Shown one piece after another: positions 51,294 through 64,000 of a stretch of DNA of 64,000 nt (the first letter of the stretch is position 1; each line of letters begins with the position of its first letter). The position numbers and the translations under genes are program-made. Where the stretch lies: assembly GCF_000238395.3 (NCBI RefSeq), contig NZ_CP011026.1, positions 558,001 to 622,000 of the forward strand, written 5' to 3'. The notes beneath the pieces are model-generated. The model searched no databases and was not told where the DNA came from. It saw only the letters and a program-made list of their open reading frames with translations. Source of the DNA: Pseudoalteromonas arctica A 37-1-2 (GTDB lineage: Bacteria; Pseudomonadota; Gammaproteobacteria; Enterobacterales; Alteromonadaceae).

Positions 51294-52961
51294 TTAGATC
51301 TCCGTACTACGTTGTGTTTCTTGCCAATTTGTTGTTATGGCAACATTCACATCCGATTTCTGTAATGGTTCTTTACCTAAAATTATGTCAGCTGCTTTTT
51401 CAGCAACCATAATAGTAGGTGCATTCAAGTTTCCGTTAGGAACTGTTGGGAATATAGATGAGTCAACAACACGTAGTCCTTCAATACCATGTACTTGCGT
51501 ATTTGAGTTAACAACGGCCATATCATCTTCACCCATTTTGCATGAGCAAGAAGGGTGGTAGGCACTTTCTACGGCTTGGCGTACAAAGGCATCTATTTCT
51601 TCATCTGTTTGAATATGTTTACCAGGTTGAATTTCTTCATCGCGGTATTCATCAAAGGCACTTTGTTCGATTATGTCGCGTGTTAAGCGAACGCACGCTC
51701 TAAAGCCTTCAATATCGTCTTGGTGTTCAAGGTAATTAAATAAAATGGTTGGTGGTTGCTCAGGATTCGCAGAAGCAATAGTGACACTACCGCGACTTTT
51801 TGGTTTGTTATGACCAACATGTACCTGAAAACCATGACCTGCAAATGCACTTCTACCATCGTAACGCATAGCCGCCGGTAAAAAGTGATACTGAATATCT
51901 GGCCATTCAACACCTGGTTTTGAGCGAATAAACGCACACGATTCAAAATGATTCGTTGCACCTAAACCCGAACGCGTTAATAACCAGCGCGCACCAATCA
52001 ACCCTTTTGAAACAATGCCTAGTTTGCCGTTAAGCGTGATAGGTTGCTTACACTTGTATTGAAAGTAAAACTCAAGATGATCTTGTAAGTTTTGACCGAC
52101 ACCTGGTAGATGATGCTGTACTTCAACGCCTGCTTTTTCAAGCACTTGAGTATCACCAATCCCAGAGAGTTGTAAAATATGTGGAGAGCCAATTGGCCCT
52201 GCACTTAGTACAACGTCTTTTGCAGCATGTGCAGTTTTAACGTCGCCATTTACTTTGTATTCAATGCCAGTGGCTTTTTTGCCATCTAAAATCACGCGTT
52301 GTGCGAGTGCACCTGTAATAATTGTTAAATTACTACGCGATTTAACAGGGTCTAAGTACTCACGAGAAGCAGAGCTGCGCACGCCGTCTTTTACGGTCAT
52401 GTGCATTGGGCCAAAACCCTCTTGCTGCGACGCATTATAATCATCTGTAGAAGCGTAACCGGCTTGTACACCTGCTTTGATAAAGGTGCGGTAAAGCGGG
52501 TTTTTCATTTCGTTGCCGTTATTAACGCCAAGCGGACCTTTGCCACCACGGTAAGTATTTTCACCAAGGTAAAAGCTTTCTGCTTTTTGAAAATACGGTA
52601 AACATGATTGGTAATCCCAACCGTTTGCACCGTGTTGCTGCCATTCGTCAAAATCTTTTGCGTGGCCACGTACATATACCATGCCATTAATAGATGATGA
52701 GCCGCCTAATACTTTGCCTCGAGGACAATGCATTTCACGGTTATCTAAATGAGGCTCAGGCTGCGTATGAAACTGCCATGCGTATTTGTCACTATTCATA
52801 GGAATAGATAACGCGGTTGGCATTTTTATAAAAATACTTTTATCGCTACCGCCAGTTTCAAGTAGTAACACGCGGTTACTTGAATCTTCAGATAAACGGT
52901 TTGCTAAAACACAACCGGCCGAACCCGCGCCAACAATAATATAGTCGTAATGATTACTCAT
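51294..52961 (-). CDS. betA: Choline dehydrogenase BetA
   Basis: A 555-residue GMC-family flavoenzyme, the same size as E. coli BetA. FAD binding: [18 protein letters not shown] (residues 5-22). Signature 1 is in [21 protein letters not shown], signature 2 in [17 protein letters not shown]. The catalytic His region is [12 protein letters not shown] with [21 protein letters not shown]. It oxidises choline to betaine aldehyde at the inner membrane. Downstream of betB by 11 bp in a betI-betB-betA order. Confidence 0.93.
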   Translation of the reverse strand: MSNHYDYIIVGAGSAGCVLANRLSEDSSNRVLLLETGGSDKSIFIKMPTALSIPMNSDKYAWQFHTQPEPHLDNREMHCPRGKVLGGSSSINGMVYVRGHAKDFDEWQQHGANGWDYQSCLPYFQKAESFYLGENTYRGGKGPLGVNNGNEMKNPLYRTFIKAGVQAGYASTDDYNASQQEGFGPMHMTVKDGVRSSASREYLDPVKSRSNLTIITGALAQRVILDGKKATGIEYKVNGDVKTAHAAKDVVLSAGPIGSPHILQLSGIGDTQVLEKAGVEVQHHLPGVGQNLQDHLEFYFQYKCKQPITLNGKLGIVSKGLIGARWLLTRSGLGATNHFESCAFIRSKPGVEWPDIQYHFLPAAMRYDGRSAFAGHGFQVHVGHNKPKSRGSVTIASANPEQPPTILFNYLEHQDDIEGFRACVRLTRDIIEQSAFDEYRDEEIQPGKHIQTDEEIDAFVRQAVESAYHPSCSCKMGEDDMAVVNSNTQVHGIEGLRVVDSSIFPTVPNGNLNAPTIMVAEKAADIILGKEPLQKSDVNVAITTNWQETQRSTEI

Positions 52962-52972
52962 AGTAGGGCGCC

Positions 52973-54448
52973 TTAAAATGGGCTTTCTATGTCGGCCATA
53001 CCAACATAAATAGACTTAGTTTGCGTGTATTGATCAAGAGTTTGTATACCATTTTCACGGCCAATACCCGATTGCTTATAACCGCCAACTGGCATTTCAG
53101 CAGGTGAGTTACCGTATGCATTAATCCAACAAATACCGGCTTGTAACTTATGAATTACGCGGTGCGCACGTTTAATATCGCTAGTAAATACGCCTGCGGC
53201 TAAGCCTAGGTGAGTCCCGTTAGCGCGTGCAATAACATCGTCTTCATCGTCAAAAACAAGCACGCTCATTACAGGGCCAAAGATTTCTTCTTTAACGATA
53301 GTCATATCGTCATTACAATCAATAAACACAGTCGGTGCTACAAAATAGCCATTAGGTGCAGATTTAGGTGAAAGCGTTGTACCACCGGTTAATAGCGTTG
53401 CACCTTCTTCGATGCCTTTATTAACGTAGCTCATTACTAGTTCTTGGTGCTTTTTAGAAATAAGTGCGCCAAAGTTAGTATTTAAATCTTGTGGGTCACC
53501 AGCAATAATGTTTTTCTCAGTGCGCGCTTTAAGCTCATCAATAAACTGCTGATATACATTTTTATGAACGTAAATACGTGTACAGTTAGTACAAATTTCG
53601 CCTTGCGTATAAAAGTTACCTAACATAGCAGCGCTAACCGCTTGCTCAATGTTGGCATCATCAAATACTAATAGTGGAGATTTACCACCAAGTTCCATCG
53701 TGACATCTTTTAAAGTACCGGCAGCGCTTGCCACTACTTTTTTACCTGTGCCTACTTCACCCGTAAACGATACTTTATCAATATCGCTATGCTGCGTTAG
53801 CCACTGGCCTACATCGCCCGCGCCTTGAACAACATTAAACACACCTGCAGGTACGCCAGCTTCAACAAATACTTCTGCAAGTTTAATTGCGCCAAGTGGT
53901 GTTTCTTCAGATGGTTTGAATATAAATGCATTACCAGCTGCAAGGGCAGGGCCCGACTTCCAACACGCAATTTGTAGTGGGTAGTTCCATGCACCAATAC
54001 CCGCACAAATACCTAATGGCTCTTTACGTGTGTAGTAAAAGTCATCACCAACCATTTGTTGTTGGCCTACTTGTGCTGGCGCAAGGCCTGCAAAGTATTC
54101 AATTACATCAGCGCCAGTTTCAATATCAACACAATTTGCTTCTTGCATTGGTTTACCGGTGTCGAGTACTTCTACAAGTGCCAGCTCATCGTTGCGCTCG
54201 CGTAAAATAGCCACTGCTTTTAATAAAATGCGGCTACGTTCAATGGGTGTCATTGCTGACCATTGAGCAAAACCTTGCTTTGCACTGGCAATGGCTGCGT
54301 TTTGAATAAATTCGTCGGCAATTTCTACTGCGTAAATAACCTCGCCCGTTGCTGGGTTTGATACATCAAATGTTTTGCCGTTCTGGTTTGCAAGAAAATG
54401 GCCGTTAATAAAGTTTTGATAGACAGGTGTAGTCACGCTAGGCTCCAT
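52973..54448 (-). CDS. betB: Betaine aldehyde dehydrogenase BetB
   Basis: A 491-residue NAD-dependent aldehyde dehydrogenase. Key features: [27 protein letters not shown] (cofactor), [17 protein letters not shown] with the general base Glu, and [13 protein letters not shown] with the catalytic Cys. It converts betaine aldehyde to glycine betaine, an osmoprotectant. Starts inside the last codons of betI (11-bp overlap), so the two are coupled. Confidence 0.93.
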   Translation of the reverse strand: MEPSVTTPVYQNFINGHFLANQNGKTFDVSNPATGEVIYAVEIADEFIQNAAIASAKQGFAQWSAMTPIERSRILLKAVAILRERNDELALVEVLDTGKPMQEANCVDIETGADVIEYFAGLAPAQVGQQQMVGDDFYYTRKEPLGICAGIGAWNYPLQIACWKSGPALAAGNAFIFKPSEETPLGAIKLAEVFVEAGVPAGVFNVVQGAGDVGQWLTQHSDIDKVSFTGEVGTGKKVVASAAGTLKDVTMELGGKSPLLVFDDANIEQAVSAAMLGNFYTQGEICTNCTRIYVHKNVYQQFIDELKARTEKNIIAGDPQDLNTNFGALISKKHQELVMSYVNKGIEEGATLLTGGTTLSPKSAPNGYFVAPTVFIDCNDDMTIVKEEIFGPVMSVLVFDDEDDVIARANGTHLGLAAGVFTSDIKRAHRVIHKLQAGICWINAYGNSPAEMPVGGYKQSGIGRENGIQTLDQYTQTKSIYVGMADIESPF

Positions 54449-55028
54449 ATTGCTTGATAAGTGAAAGTACGTAGCTTTTTGCTAACTTTTCACTGTGTTT
54501 AAACTGATTATTGTCTGATTTACTCAGTACTGCTCTTAACCATAGGCCATCGATCATTGCGGCGCTAAGTTCTGCAGCTTGCTTTGCTTGCTCAATAGGC
54601 ATTAATTGCTTAAAAGAAAATGCTAAATTACTTTGCAAGCGTTTACTGTTTACGTTTTGTAGTCTGTGTAATTCTTCATCATGCATCGATTGCGCCCAAA
54701 AACTTAACCACGTTCGGGTTGTATCATTACGCTGTTGTACAAGCGCAAAGTTGGCTTCGATAATAATCATTAAACGTTCAATGGCATTCGTTTGGTTATT
54801 TACTTTACTTATCAAGCCTTGTTTTAAGCTTGTTAGTAAGTATCTAACAGTGGCTTCAATTAACCCCTGCTTACCACCAAAATAATGACTAATAATGCCT
54901 GACGATAAACCGGCATTTTTACTAATGCTGTTTATAGTTGTGCCTTGTAGTCCATTAGTTGCAACTGACTCTATAGTCGCGTCAATTAGCTGCTGACGTC
55001 TGACAGGTTCCATTCCGACTTTAGGCAT
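54438..55028 (-). CDS. betI: Transcriptional repressor BetI
   Basis: A 196-residue TetR-family repressor. The N-terminus [59 protein letters not shown] closely follows BetI's HTH pattern. The start at ATG 55028 agrees with E. coli BetI. A longer frame from TTG 55052 would begin within the operator palindrome and is rejected. It represses the bet genes in the absence of choline. First gene of the operon. Confidence 0.92.
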   Translation of the reverse strand: MPKVGMEPVRRQQLIDATIESVATNGLQGTTINSISKNAGLSSGIISHYFGGKQGLIEATVRYLLTSLKQGLISKVNNQTNAIERLMIIIEANFALVQQRNDTTRTWLSFWAQSMHDEELHRLQNVNSKRLQSNLAFSFKQLMPIEQAKQAAELSAAMIDGLWLRAVLSKSDNNQFKHSEKLAKSYVLSLIKQYGA

Positions 55029-55039
55029 AATTTTTATTA

Positions 55040-55053
55040 ATTGAACGTTCAAT
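55040..55053. promoter_or_regulatory. BetI operator-like palindrome
   Basis: ATTGAACGTTCAAT is a perfect 14-bp palindrome, 12 bp upstream of the betI ATG. It resembles the E. coli bet operator core (TTGRACGTTCAA) as remembered, and suits autoregulated repression. Confidence 0.75.
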
Positions 55054-55422
55054 AAACATAAGCTTAAGGTAATAGCTCTAACAATTCAAGGCTGAAGTAA
55101 ATATCTAGATGCCAAAATGTAGATTAATCATTAATAAAAGCGCAACTAATGCGATAAAGAAGATAAGGTTTTACTTTGTTTTATTTTATTTAAAACAAAG
55201 GCTTGTGAATTCTATTTTGAAATTAAATAATAGTAATGATTTGTTTACAGCAATAAATGAATAAAATGATCAATAATCATTAGTGCAGTAATAGTTAGAG
55301 TACTAATAGTATTAATTTAATACAAAAGCGCACTAAACCTGCAATTGCTTAGTGCTCTAATAAATTTATATAGAGAGTAAACTTTGTGGTTTTATCGTTT
55401 TAAAGCGCTTGGTTTTGAAAGG
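55054..55422. other. 369-bp intergenic region upstream of betI
   Basis: AT-rich and without an open frame that can be supported. It should contain the bet promoter next to the operator. Near the far end GCACTAA (55330-55336) and TTAGTGC (55349-55355) form a stem followed on the minus strand by GCTTTTG, a plausible weak terminator for the downstream minus-strand gene pair. Confidence 0.4.
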
Positions 55423-55728
55423 TCAGGCATTATTAATAACGCCTTTAAAAAGTAGGGGGTAACGTCTTAGTCTATTGCCAATATAGTCATCAGCTAAAAT
55501 TTGCTGGCAAATAAAGTCTATATCTTTGCTTGCTTCAAAAACCCAATCAAAGCGCTCTATAGCCAGTAAAAAACCACGCTTTAAATGAGTTTGAGCACGG
55601 TATTGTTCTAAATTTTCTTGAATAATTGAGACTTTGCTTGGATCAGCTCTAAGCTCTTCTACTACTTGGTTTATAAAAGTAGTATTGAGCTTACTGGTAG
55701 GGCGGTGTCTGCGTTTTCGTGGTTGCAT
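55423..55728 (-). CDS. Hypothetical protein, 101 residues
   Basis: A small soluble protein with a basic start (QPRKRRHRPTSK), a helical middle (FINQVVEELRADPSKVSIIQENLEQYRAQT) and an acidic/aromatic end (RFDWVFEASKDIDFICQQILADDYIGNRLRRYPLLF). No signal, TM or catalytic motif. Its ATG overlaps the stop of the 85-residue gene by one base, so both are read from one transcript. No family is recognised. Confidence 0.6.
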   Translation of the reverse strand: MQPRKRRHRPTSKLNTTFINQVVEELRADPSKVSIIQENLEQYRAQTHLKRGFLLAIERFDWVFEASKDIDFICQQILADDYIGNRLRRYPLLFKGVINNA

Positions 55729-55985
55729 TAGCCTTCGTTTGCAATGTTATATAATTTTTTTAAAAAGTCGTCTTTATGCTTTTCATGTTCGTAGTCAAGG
55801 TGGTAAGTATTGTGAAAACCAAAGCGCAGTTCAACGCCGCTACCTTGTAAGTATATGGTGTAACCATCTACGTCTGAATAAGCAGTAACGCCTTGATAAT
55901 GTTTACCTTCATCAGTCATTTCACCTTTTTGAATTATGCGTTCATACACGGCTAAAATCTGTTTATTGTCGATTTCGTTTTTCAT
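55728..55985 (-). CDS. DUF3081-like small protein
   Basis: An 85-residue protein. KQILAVYERIIQKGEMTDEGKHYQGVTAYSDVDGYTIYLQGSGVELRFGFHNTYHLDY agrees with the DUF3081 pattern (a G-V-TA-x-D-x-DGYT-x-YL block and an FHN-x-YH block). Function unknown. It overlaps the following 101-residue gene, suggesting a two-gene unit. Family name is recalled from the motif and is moderately sure. Confidence 0.6.
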   Translation of the reverse strand: MKNEIDNKQILAVYERIIQKGEMTDEGKHYQGVTAYSDVDGYTIYLQGSGVELRFGFHNTYHLDYEHEKHKDDFLKKLYNIANEG

Positions 55986-56131
55986 GTTTTATGCCCTTCG
56001 TTTAATAACTCATACGATACAGATATGAGGGTCGATCATCTTAAAAACAATAGCTAAAAAAGTGTGATATTGCTTTGTAATTTCGCTTTTTTAAATTATG
56101 CTCAAAACTCATTTATTGTTGAGCTTAGAGC

Positions 56132-57412
56132 ATGATAGACAAGGCGTTACTACTAAAAACTCGTGAGTTATCGGATCAATTAATTGCATTGCAAACGCCA
56201 ATTAGGATACTCGATGCTATTAATTGGGATAAACAAACTAAAGAGGAGTTTTTTAGACAGAAATGTCAAAAAAACCCACTCATCGATCGTGCATATTATC
56301 AACAGCGCGACCTTGGTTTTGTACCTAGCGAGTTACGCCAAGCATTTTCTACTTTGCACCGTAACATTATTAACCAATTGGGACAGTTAAATCCGATTGC
56401 TCAATATATGGGAAAAATGTGCACCGAGTATAAAACGGTATTAAGTATGCTTGAGTATCGTGGAACGCCAGAGTTTCATGACTTATCAGTGGAGTTATTT
56501 GGACACCCTAAAGACTTATTCCATGCTGGTGAGCCCTCACTTTCTGAGCTAGCTAATATGCTAGATAAACCGCTGCAAAATTTACTTATAGCCGACATAC
56601 TGCCTGACGACCCTAAAAATATTGATGCTGTTGATGCAGTGCGTATTTTGTCTGAGCAAGTAAATGCCAGTATGGCAGGCATAAATGTAGAGGTAATGCT
56701 TAGCGATGGTATTGTTAGTGATGCAGCCGCAGGTGCTAATAATATAAAGCTTAATCAAGATGTTAAGTTTTCTCAGCGTGAACTTGATATTTTAGAAGTT
56801 CACGAAGGGTGGATACACGTAGGTACCACTCAAAATGGTTTAGCACAGCCGTATTTAACATGTTTGAGTAAAGGCACGCCTAGCTCTACTATTACCCAAG
56901 AAGGCTTAGCGGTACTTACCGAAATTATTACTTTAAAATCGACTCCAAGGCGTTTATCTAAATTAGTGAATCGTATTCAAGCCGTTACAAAGGTAATTGA
57001 CGGTGCTGAATTTGTAGATATTTACCGTGACTATGTAGCGCAAGGTTTATCAAAAGATGACAGTTACACACTCGCGCAGCGTGTATTTAGAGGCAGTACG
57101 CCAACAGGTTTGCCTTTTACAAAAGATATTGCTTACATTAAAGGCTTTGTACTAGTTTATAACTTAATACGCGTTGCAATACAGCTTGGTCGAATCGATA
57201 GACTCCCTTTATTACTGGTAGGTAAAATATCAATAGATGACTTTAGATTAATATCGCAGCTTCATGATTTAGGTGTAATAGAGAGCCCACAATTTGTACC
57301 ACCACACTTTAAAGACTTACGCGGTTTGGCAACTTGGTTGAGCTTTGGTCGTTTTATTGGCGACTTATCGTTTGAAAAGTTAGAAAACGATTATAAACCG
57401 TTATTTTTATAA
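56132..57412 (+). CDS. QEGLA-motif flavohemoglobin-modulating family protein (DUF1704)
   Basis: A 426-residue protein of the DUF1704 family. The metallopeptidase-like HEGWIH motif (HExxxH form, near residue 224) is followed by the ITQEGLAVLTE segment (near residue 255) that gives the family name. Eukaryotic relatives are tyrosine carboxypeptidases of the MATCAP type, so a zinc peptidase activity is plausible. The bacterial substrate is unknown. Stands alone on the plus strand and converges with the DUF1338 gene across a terminator. Confidence 0.85.
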   Translation: MIDKALLLKTRELSDQLIALQTPIRILDAINWDKQTKEEFFRQKCQKNPLIDRAYYQQRDLGFVPSELRQAFSTLHRNIINQLGQLNPIAQYMGKMCTEYKTVLSMLEYRGTPEFHDLSVELFGHPKDLFHAGEPSLSELANMLDKPLQNLLIADILPDDPKNIDAVDAVRILSEQVNASMAGINVEVMLSDGIVSDAAAGANNIKLNQDVKFSQRELDILEVHEGWIHVGTTQNGLAQPYLTCLSKGTPSSTITQEGLAVLTEIITLKSTPRRLSKLVNRIQAVTKVIDGAEFVDIYRDYVAQGLSKDDSYTLAQRVFRGSTPTGLPFTKDIAYIKGFVLVYNLIRVAIQLGRIDRLPLLLVGKISIDDFRLISQLHDLGVIESPQFVPPHFKDLRGLATWLSFGRFIGDLSFEKLENDYKPLFL

Positions 57413-57438
57413 TTAATCAATATAACCTACCGACATAA

Positions 57439-57461
57439 AAAAAGCCCATAACGGGCTTTTT
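57439..57461. terminator. Bidirectional terminator between the QEGLA-motif and DUF1338 genes
   Basis: AAAAAGCCC and GGGCTTTTT pair with a 5-base loop, with A- and T-runs suitable for both convergent transcripts. Confidence 0.85.
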
Positions 57462-57483
57462 AAATAAAGTACTTTAGGTTTTG

Positions 57484-58287
57484 CTATCGAGCGTTGGTGC
57501 TTTCAAATATTTTGTCAGCTGAGGCTGCAACAAAACCAGTATAAAGCTCACCGTCTGCTTTAGGGTAACGAATAGCAAACTCATAAAAACAGCTAGGAAT
57601 GCTCATATCACCATTACTAAAGGTAACTGAGTATTCATCAGCAAGTGTTGACGATTGCTCTAGTAACACCTCTGGTGAGCCTTTAACTTCGCCGCCTGAC
57701 GTATTAAGCGAAAATCCAGCGTCTTTTAGAGCTTGGTTAACATCATGAATGTTATCAAACTTAGCAAGCGTATTAATATTTACGGTAAAGTGATTGGCGC
57801 GGTAGCCCCACGCCGACATCCACGCTGCATATTCGCTTTCAGCTAGCAGTTGTTTGTAAGTATCGGTGCTTACTTGCCAATGCGTGCCTGAGTACAAAAA
57901 GTTATCAGCAGTAACAGCACTTTCATCAATTTTATCAACCATGTCGGTTACGATGGCTTGTAACTCAGGCGAGCATTTTTCTACTAGTAGCTCAGAAATA
58001 AACACTTTTGGCTGGTTAGGATCGCTATGCTCGTAGTGCTTTGCATAGAGTTTTTTAGCTTCAAAATGGTACTCACCACATTCTTTGTAACCAATAGCTA
58101 AAAAGTGAGCAGCGAGCTTTTCAAGACCCACTTTTTCAATATTAAACGTACGCAGCGCAATATGATCGTTAATAATGTCATCTTTTTGCGTTGACCCTAA
58201 AAGGTCATGAATTTTGTCTGCCGATGGTGTTACGTTTAAGTAGTTTTTCCAAAGGCTCTCAAATAATGTGTTTACATCAGTATGCAT
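57484..58287 (-). CDS. DUF1338 (HglS/YdcJ-like) 2-oxo acid dioxygenase/decarboxylase
   Basis: A 267-residue iron(II) enzyme of the VOC-like DUF1338 family. Likely metal ligands are His42 (INDHIALRTF), His166 (YRANHFTVN) and Glu236 (CFYEFAIRY). HglS in Pseudomonas converts 2-oxoadipate to D-2-hydroxyglutarate in lysine breakdown, and this is the only well characterised role. It ends the operon after astD, so here it may act on a 2-oxo acid formed from arginine, ornithine or lysine by the aminotransferase (inference). Confidence 0.85.
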   Translation of the reverse strand: MHTDVNTLFESLWKNYLNVTPSADKIHDLLGSTQKDDIINDHIALRTFNIEKVGLEKLAAHFLAIGYKECGEYHFEAKKLYAKHYEHSDPNQPKVFISELLVEKCSPELQAIVTDMVDKIDESAVTADNFLYSGTHWQVSTDTYKQLLAESEYAAWMSAWGYRANHFTVNINTLAKFDNIHDVNQALKDAGFSLNTSGGEVKGSPEVLLEQSSTLADEYSVTFSNGDMSIPSCFYEFAIRYPKADGELYTGFVAASADKIFESTNAR

Positions 58288-58323
58288 GTTAAATCCTTAA
58301 ATCTAAAATTTTGGTTTTATTGC

Positions 58324-60832
<2,509 letters not shown>

Positions 60833-60882
60833 TTATTGCTTGCTCCAATAGCACGCCTGTAGGCGTGCTAATTTAAACTATA

Positions 60883-62130
<1,248 letters not shown>

Positions 62131-62282
62131 CTAACTCAAAGAAGAATATAGCCTTTATTCTTCAGCAAACACGTTATTATTTCTTGTAGAGGCCATTATC
62201 GAAGGTTAGCTATTAAAATTGCAGTGCTATTTTGTGAAAAATGATTAAAATAAAAGACAAAATAACGAAGAAAATAACCATT

Positions 62283-62711
62283 ATGATAACTCCACAAGAT
62301 GAAAAGCTACTTTCTGTACTAAAAACAAACGCTAGAGCGAGTATTTCTGATCTTGCTCGCATGCTTGACTTATCTCGTTCAACGGTACAAAGCCGTATGC
62401 TCAAACTAGAAGAAACGGGTGTAATTAAAGGCTATAGCGTTGATTATGGTGACGACTACCTCAGTAAAATGGTATCAGCTCATGTGTCTATAAAAGTAAG
62501 GCAAAAATTAACAACTAAAACAAATATCGAGCTTAAGCAAATTGATGCAATTTCGCAGCTTTACGCGATAAGTGGTGAGTTTGATTTAATTGCTGTAGTA
62601 CAGGCTCAAAATTTAGAGCAGCTTAGCCATTTACTAGACGATATAGGAAATCTGGATGGAGTAGAGCGCACAACATCTTCTGTAATTTTAGAAACTAAAT
62701 TTAAGCGTTAA
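62283..62711 (+). CDS. AsnC/Lrp-family transcriptional regulator
   Basis: A 142-residue Lrp-type regulator. HTH: TPQDEKLLSVLKTNARASISDLARMLDLSRSTVQSRMLKLEETGVIKGYSVDYG. The C-terminal RAM domain follows (SAHVSIKVR, YAISGEFDLIAVVQAQNLEQLSHLLDDIGNLDGVERTTSSVILETKFK). The start is set at ATG 62283; an in-frame ATG at 62241 adds a Lys/Ile-rich tail absent from the family. Divergent from astC by ~190 bp, so it probably senses arginine or a related amino acid and controls the ast genes (inference). Confidence 0.87.
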   Translation: MITPQDEKLLSVLKTNARASISDLARMLDLSRSTVQSRMLKLEETGVIKGYSVDYGDDYLSKMVSAHVSIKVRQKLTTKTNIELKQIDAISQLYAISGEFDLIAVVQAQNLEQLSHLLDDIGNLDGVERTTSSVILETKFKR

Positions 62712-62988
62712 TCGCCATTTAAGCCCTGAGTTGTTTAATACTGTTTATATATTGGAAATGACTATAAACATTACTAAATAACGTGTAGTAAATAGTTTAT
62801 AAATTCTTGATTTATTTATCTTGCGTGCTAAAATTAAAATTAGTTGGTAATTGCGTTTTTAGTAATTATATGACAAGGATTTATTTACTACTTACATGGA
62901 TGTAGAGAGTCTCCCTCCCTCGTACTTATGTAAAAAATCGAACTATTTTATAAACAATGCAATACTAATTATTGTGTTAAGGGTAATT

Positions 62989-63363
62989 ATGAAAACGGTT
63001 TTTACAGTGATATTATCAATCATACTTATAGGTTATTATTTAACGGCTAAAGCTAGTCATTTTTCGTCAAAGAAGAATACAGAAGTTAATACGTATAGCG
63101 ATATCTATTTTAAACTCGAAACATCCTCAGTAAATATCAATGAAATAATTGCTGGGGCTACAGATTTTGCTTTAACTATGTGCGCAGATAAAGCCTATCA
63201 GGAAGCTTTAGGTAATACTGTTGCTAGCTGCAATTCTCAATTTGAAGAATCTAAAAATGTTTGCTCAAAGCATATTATGAAGAATGTTAAGCCGCACTAT
63301 ACAGACAAAGCTACAGTAACACTGCTAACAGAAAGGTTTATTAAGTGTGTAAGCGCTGCATAG
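62989..63363 (+). CDS. Small exported Cys-containing protein, unknown function
   Basis: A 124-residue protein from ATG 62989, which has AAGGG upstream. An in-frame ATG at 62896 would add an unlikely tail. A signal peptide (KTVFTVILSIILIGYYLTAKA) leads to a soluble domain with four cysteines: TMCADKA, ASCNSQF, NVCSKHI and FIKCVSAA. These could form two disulfides in the periplasm. No family is recognised. Confidence 0.65.
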   Translation: MKTVFTVILSIILIGYYLTAKASHFSSKKNTEVNTYSDIYFKLETSSVNINEIIAGATDFALTMCADKAYQEALGNTVASCNSQFEESKNVCSKHIMKNVKPHYTDKATVTLLTERFIKCVSAA

Positions 63364-63464
63364 CTGGGAAATTAGAGCTGTTACCTAATAATTACAGCAA
63401 ATAATGCAATTTTAATCTGTTTGGCTACACTTATTTTAATTTGTACATTATTTAGCAATGGATT

Positions 63465-64000
63465 ATGCCCGGATATCTTTTTACTTTCTTATTAGGTTTA
63501 ACTGAGCCTCTTCAGTTTGGAACAAACTTACCCACCAGTGCACCTGATAATGCAGTCAACCAAGTTGAGTGTATTTCATTTGAAATGGGAGCCCCTTTTT
63601 AGCTACAAACCTTGCCATGGTTACGCGCACGTCGAGAAGTAAAGTTAGACCGCTTAGATGGTTATTTCACAACTCACTTAATGCCTGAAATGAAGGCCTA
63701 TGGGCGCATATCATCCCCCATCTTTTTAGAAAGCTGGTACTGGTTTACTCATCCAGAGAGCATTAATAAACCAAAAAATAAAATGCGTTATGGTGCAGTA
63801 AGAGGGAGTTACCAGGCTAATTGGTTTAAAACTCAGAATATTATTGCTGAGGTAGAAGTAAATTCATTAGAAGAAATAGTAAATGTTATGCACCATAAGC
63901 GGATTGATAGAATTCTACTTGATTTAGACGATTTTGAATTAGCGGCCTCTAAGCTAGGCATTAATGAAGATGAGTATCAAAGAGAATTTTTTAGGTATGT
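63465..64000 (+). pseudogene. Decayed periplasmic solute-binding protein (family 3 type), cut by window edge
   Basis: Reading from ATG 63465, the frame reaches a TAG at 63600-63602 after 45 codons, then stays open to the window end in the same frame. The part after the stop (LQTLPWLRARREVKLDRLDGYF, then SSPIFLESWYWF and GSYQANWFKTQNI) has the order of small family 3 solute-binding-like proteins found in this group. The N-terminal part is degenerate, lacks a good signal peptide and shows signs of frame damage. A sequencing error at the stop is the alternative, but N-terminal decay argues against that. Confidence 0.6.

Noticed and set aside
55028..55052. TTG start for betI eight codons upstream
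   Set aside because: It falls inside the operator palindrome, and the N-terminus from ATG 55028 fits BetI length and sequence.

Overview
The window looks like chromosome of a marine gammaproteobacterium, most likely Pseudoalteromonas or a close Alteromonadales relative. This is inferred from AT-rich coding sequence (judged by eye), many short-spaced or overlapping genes, and gene content typical of that group: a TorF-type porin, a DUF5916/CBM9-like outer-membrane protein, a Sbal_3080-type lipoprotein, an astC-astA-astD-DUF1338 operon, betIBA with a BCCT carrier, and an aryl polyene cluster. No rRNA, tRNA, CRISPR array, complete insertion sequence or prophage was found.

Layout. 1-4.2 kb: the end of an unidentified gene, a LysR regulator divergent from an MFS exporter, a 268-bp MITE-like element, an aldo/keto reductase and a YgiN-like monooxygenase. 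4.5-7.4 kb: small accessory-looking genes, including an orphan TOPRIM (OLD-type) protein and several small secreted or membrane proteins. 7.5-10 kb: a hydratase-like protein, a DUF6058 protein and a DapA-family aldolase. 10-39 kb: a natural-product region. 39-49 kb: DEAD-box helicase, amidase, FAD oxidoreductase, ferredoxin, DUF5916 protein and a GGDEF-EAL protein that ends in 17 perfect AGTT repeats. 49-55 kb: choline-to-betaine locus with a BetI operator. 56-62.7 kb: QEGLA-motif protein, then the arginine succinyltransferase genes with an AsnC/Lrp regulator. 63-64 kb: a small secreted protein and a decayed periplasmic binding-protein gene.

The main system is the 10-39 kb region. The plus-strand genes from 21.4 to 37.7 kb match the aryl polyene order apeC-D-E-F-G-H-I-J-K-L-M-N-O-P-Q-R. 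Differences from the simple enterobacterial type are an aromatic amino acid ammonia-lyase, a flavin-dependent halogenase, and ApeJ split into separate glycosyltransferase and acyltransferase genes. Upstream, in the same orientation, lie an ABC exporter and an extra ACP, ketosynthase and Cys-less half-ketosynthase. On the other strand is a dialkylresorcinol operon (darA, darB), followed by an unknown protein and a BtrH-like protein. The inferred product is a flexirubin-like pigment: a halogenated aryl polyene started from a cinnamate or 4-coumarate unit, perhaps esterified to a dialkylresorcinol, and moved to the outer membrane by the MMPL, LolA-like and lipoprotein components. FadH, a HEAT-like secreted protein and a DUF2141 protein sit between the two arms.

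All calls were made by reading sequence and motifs, without database searches. ape letters are assigned from gene order and family as remembered for the described E. coli and Xenorhabdus clusters.
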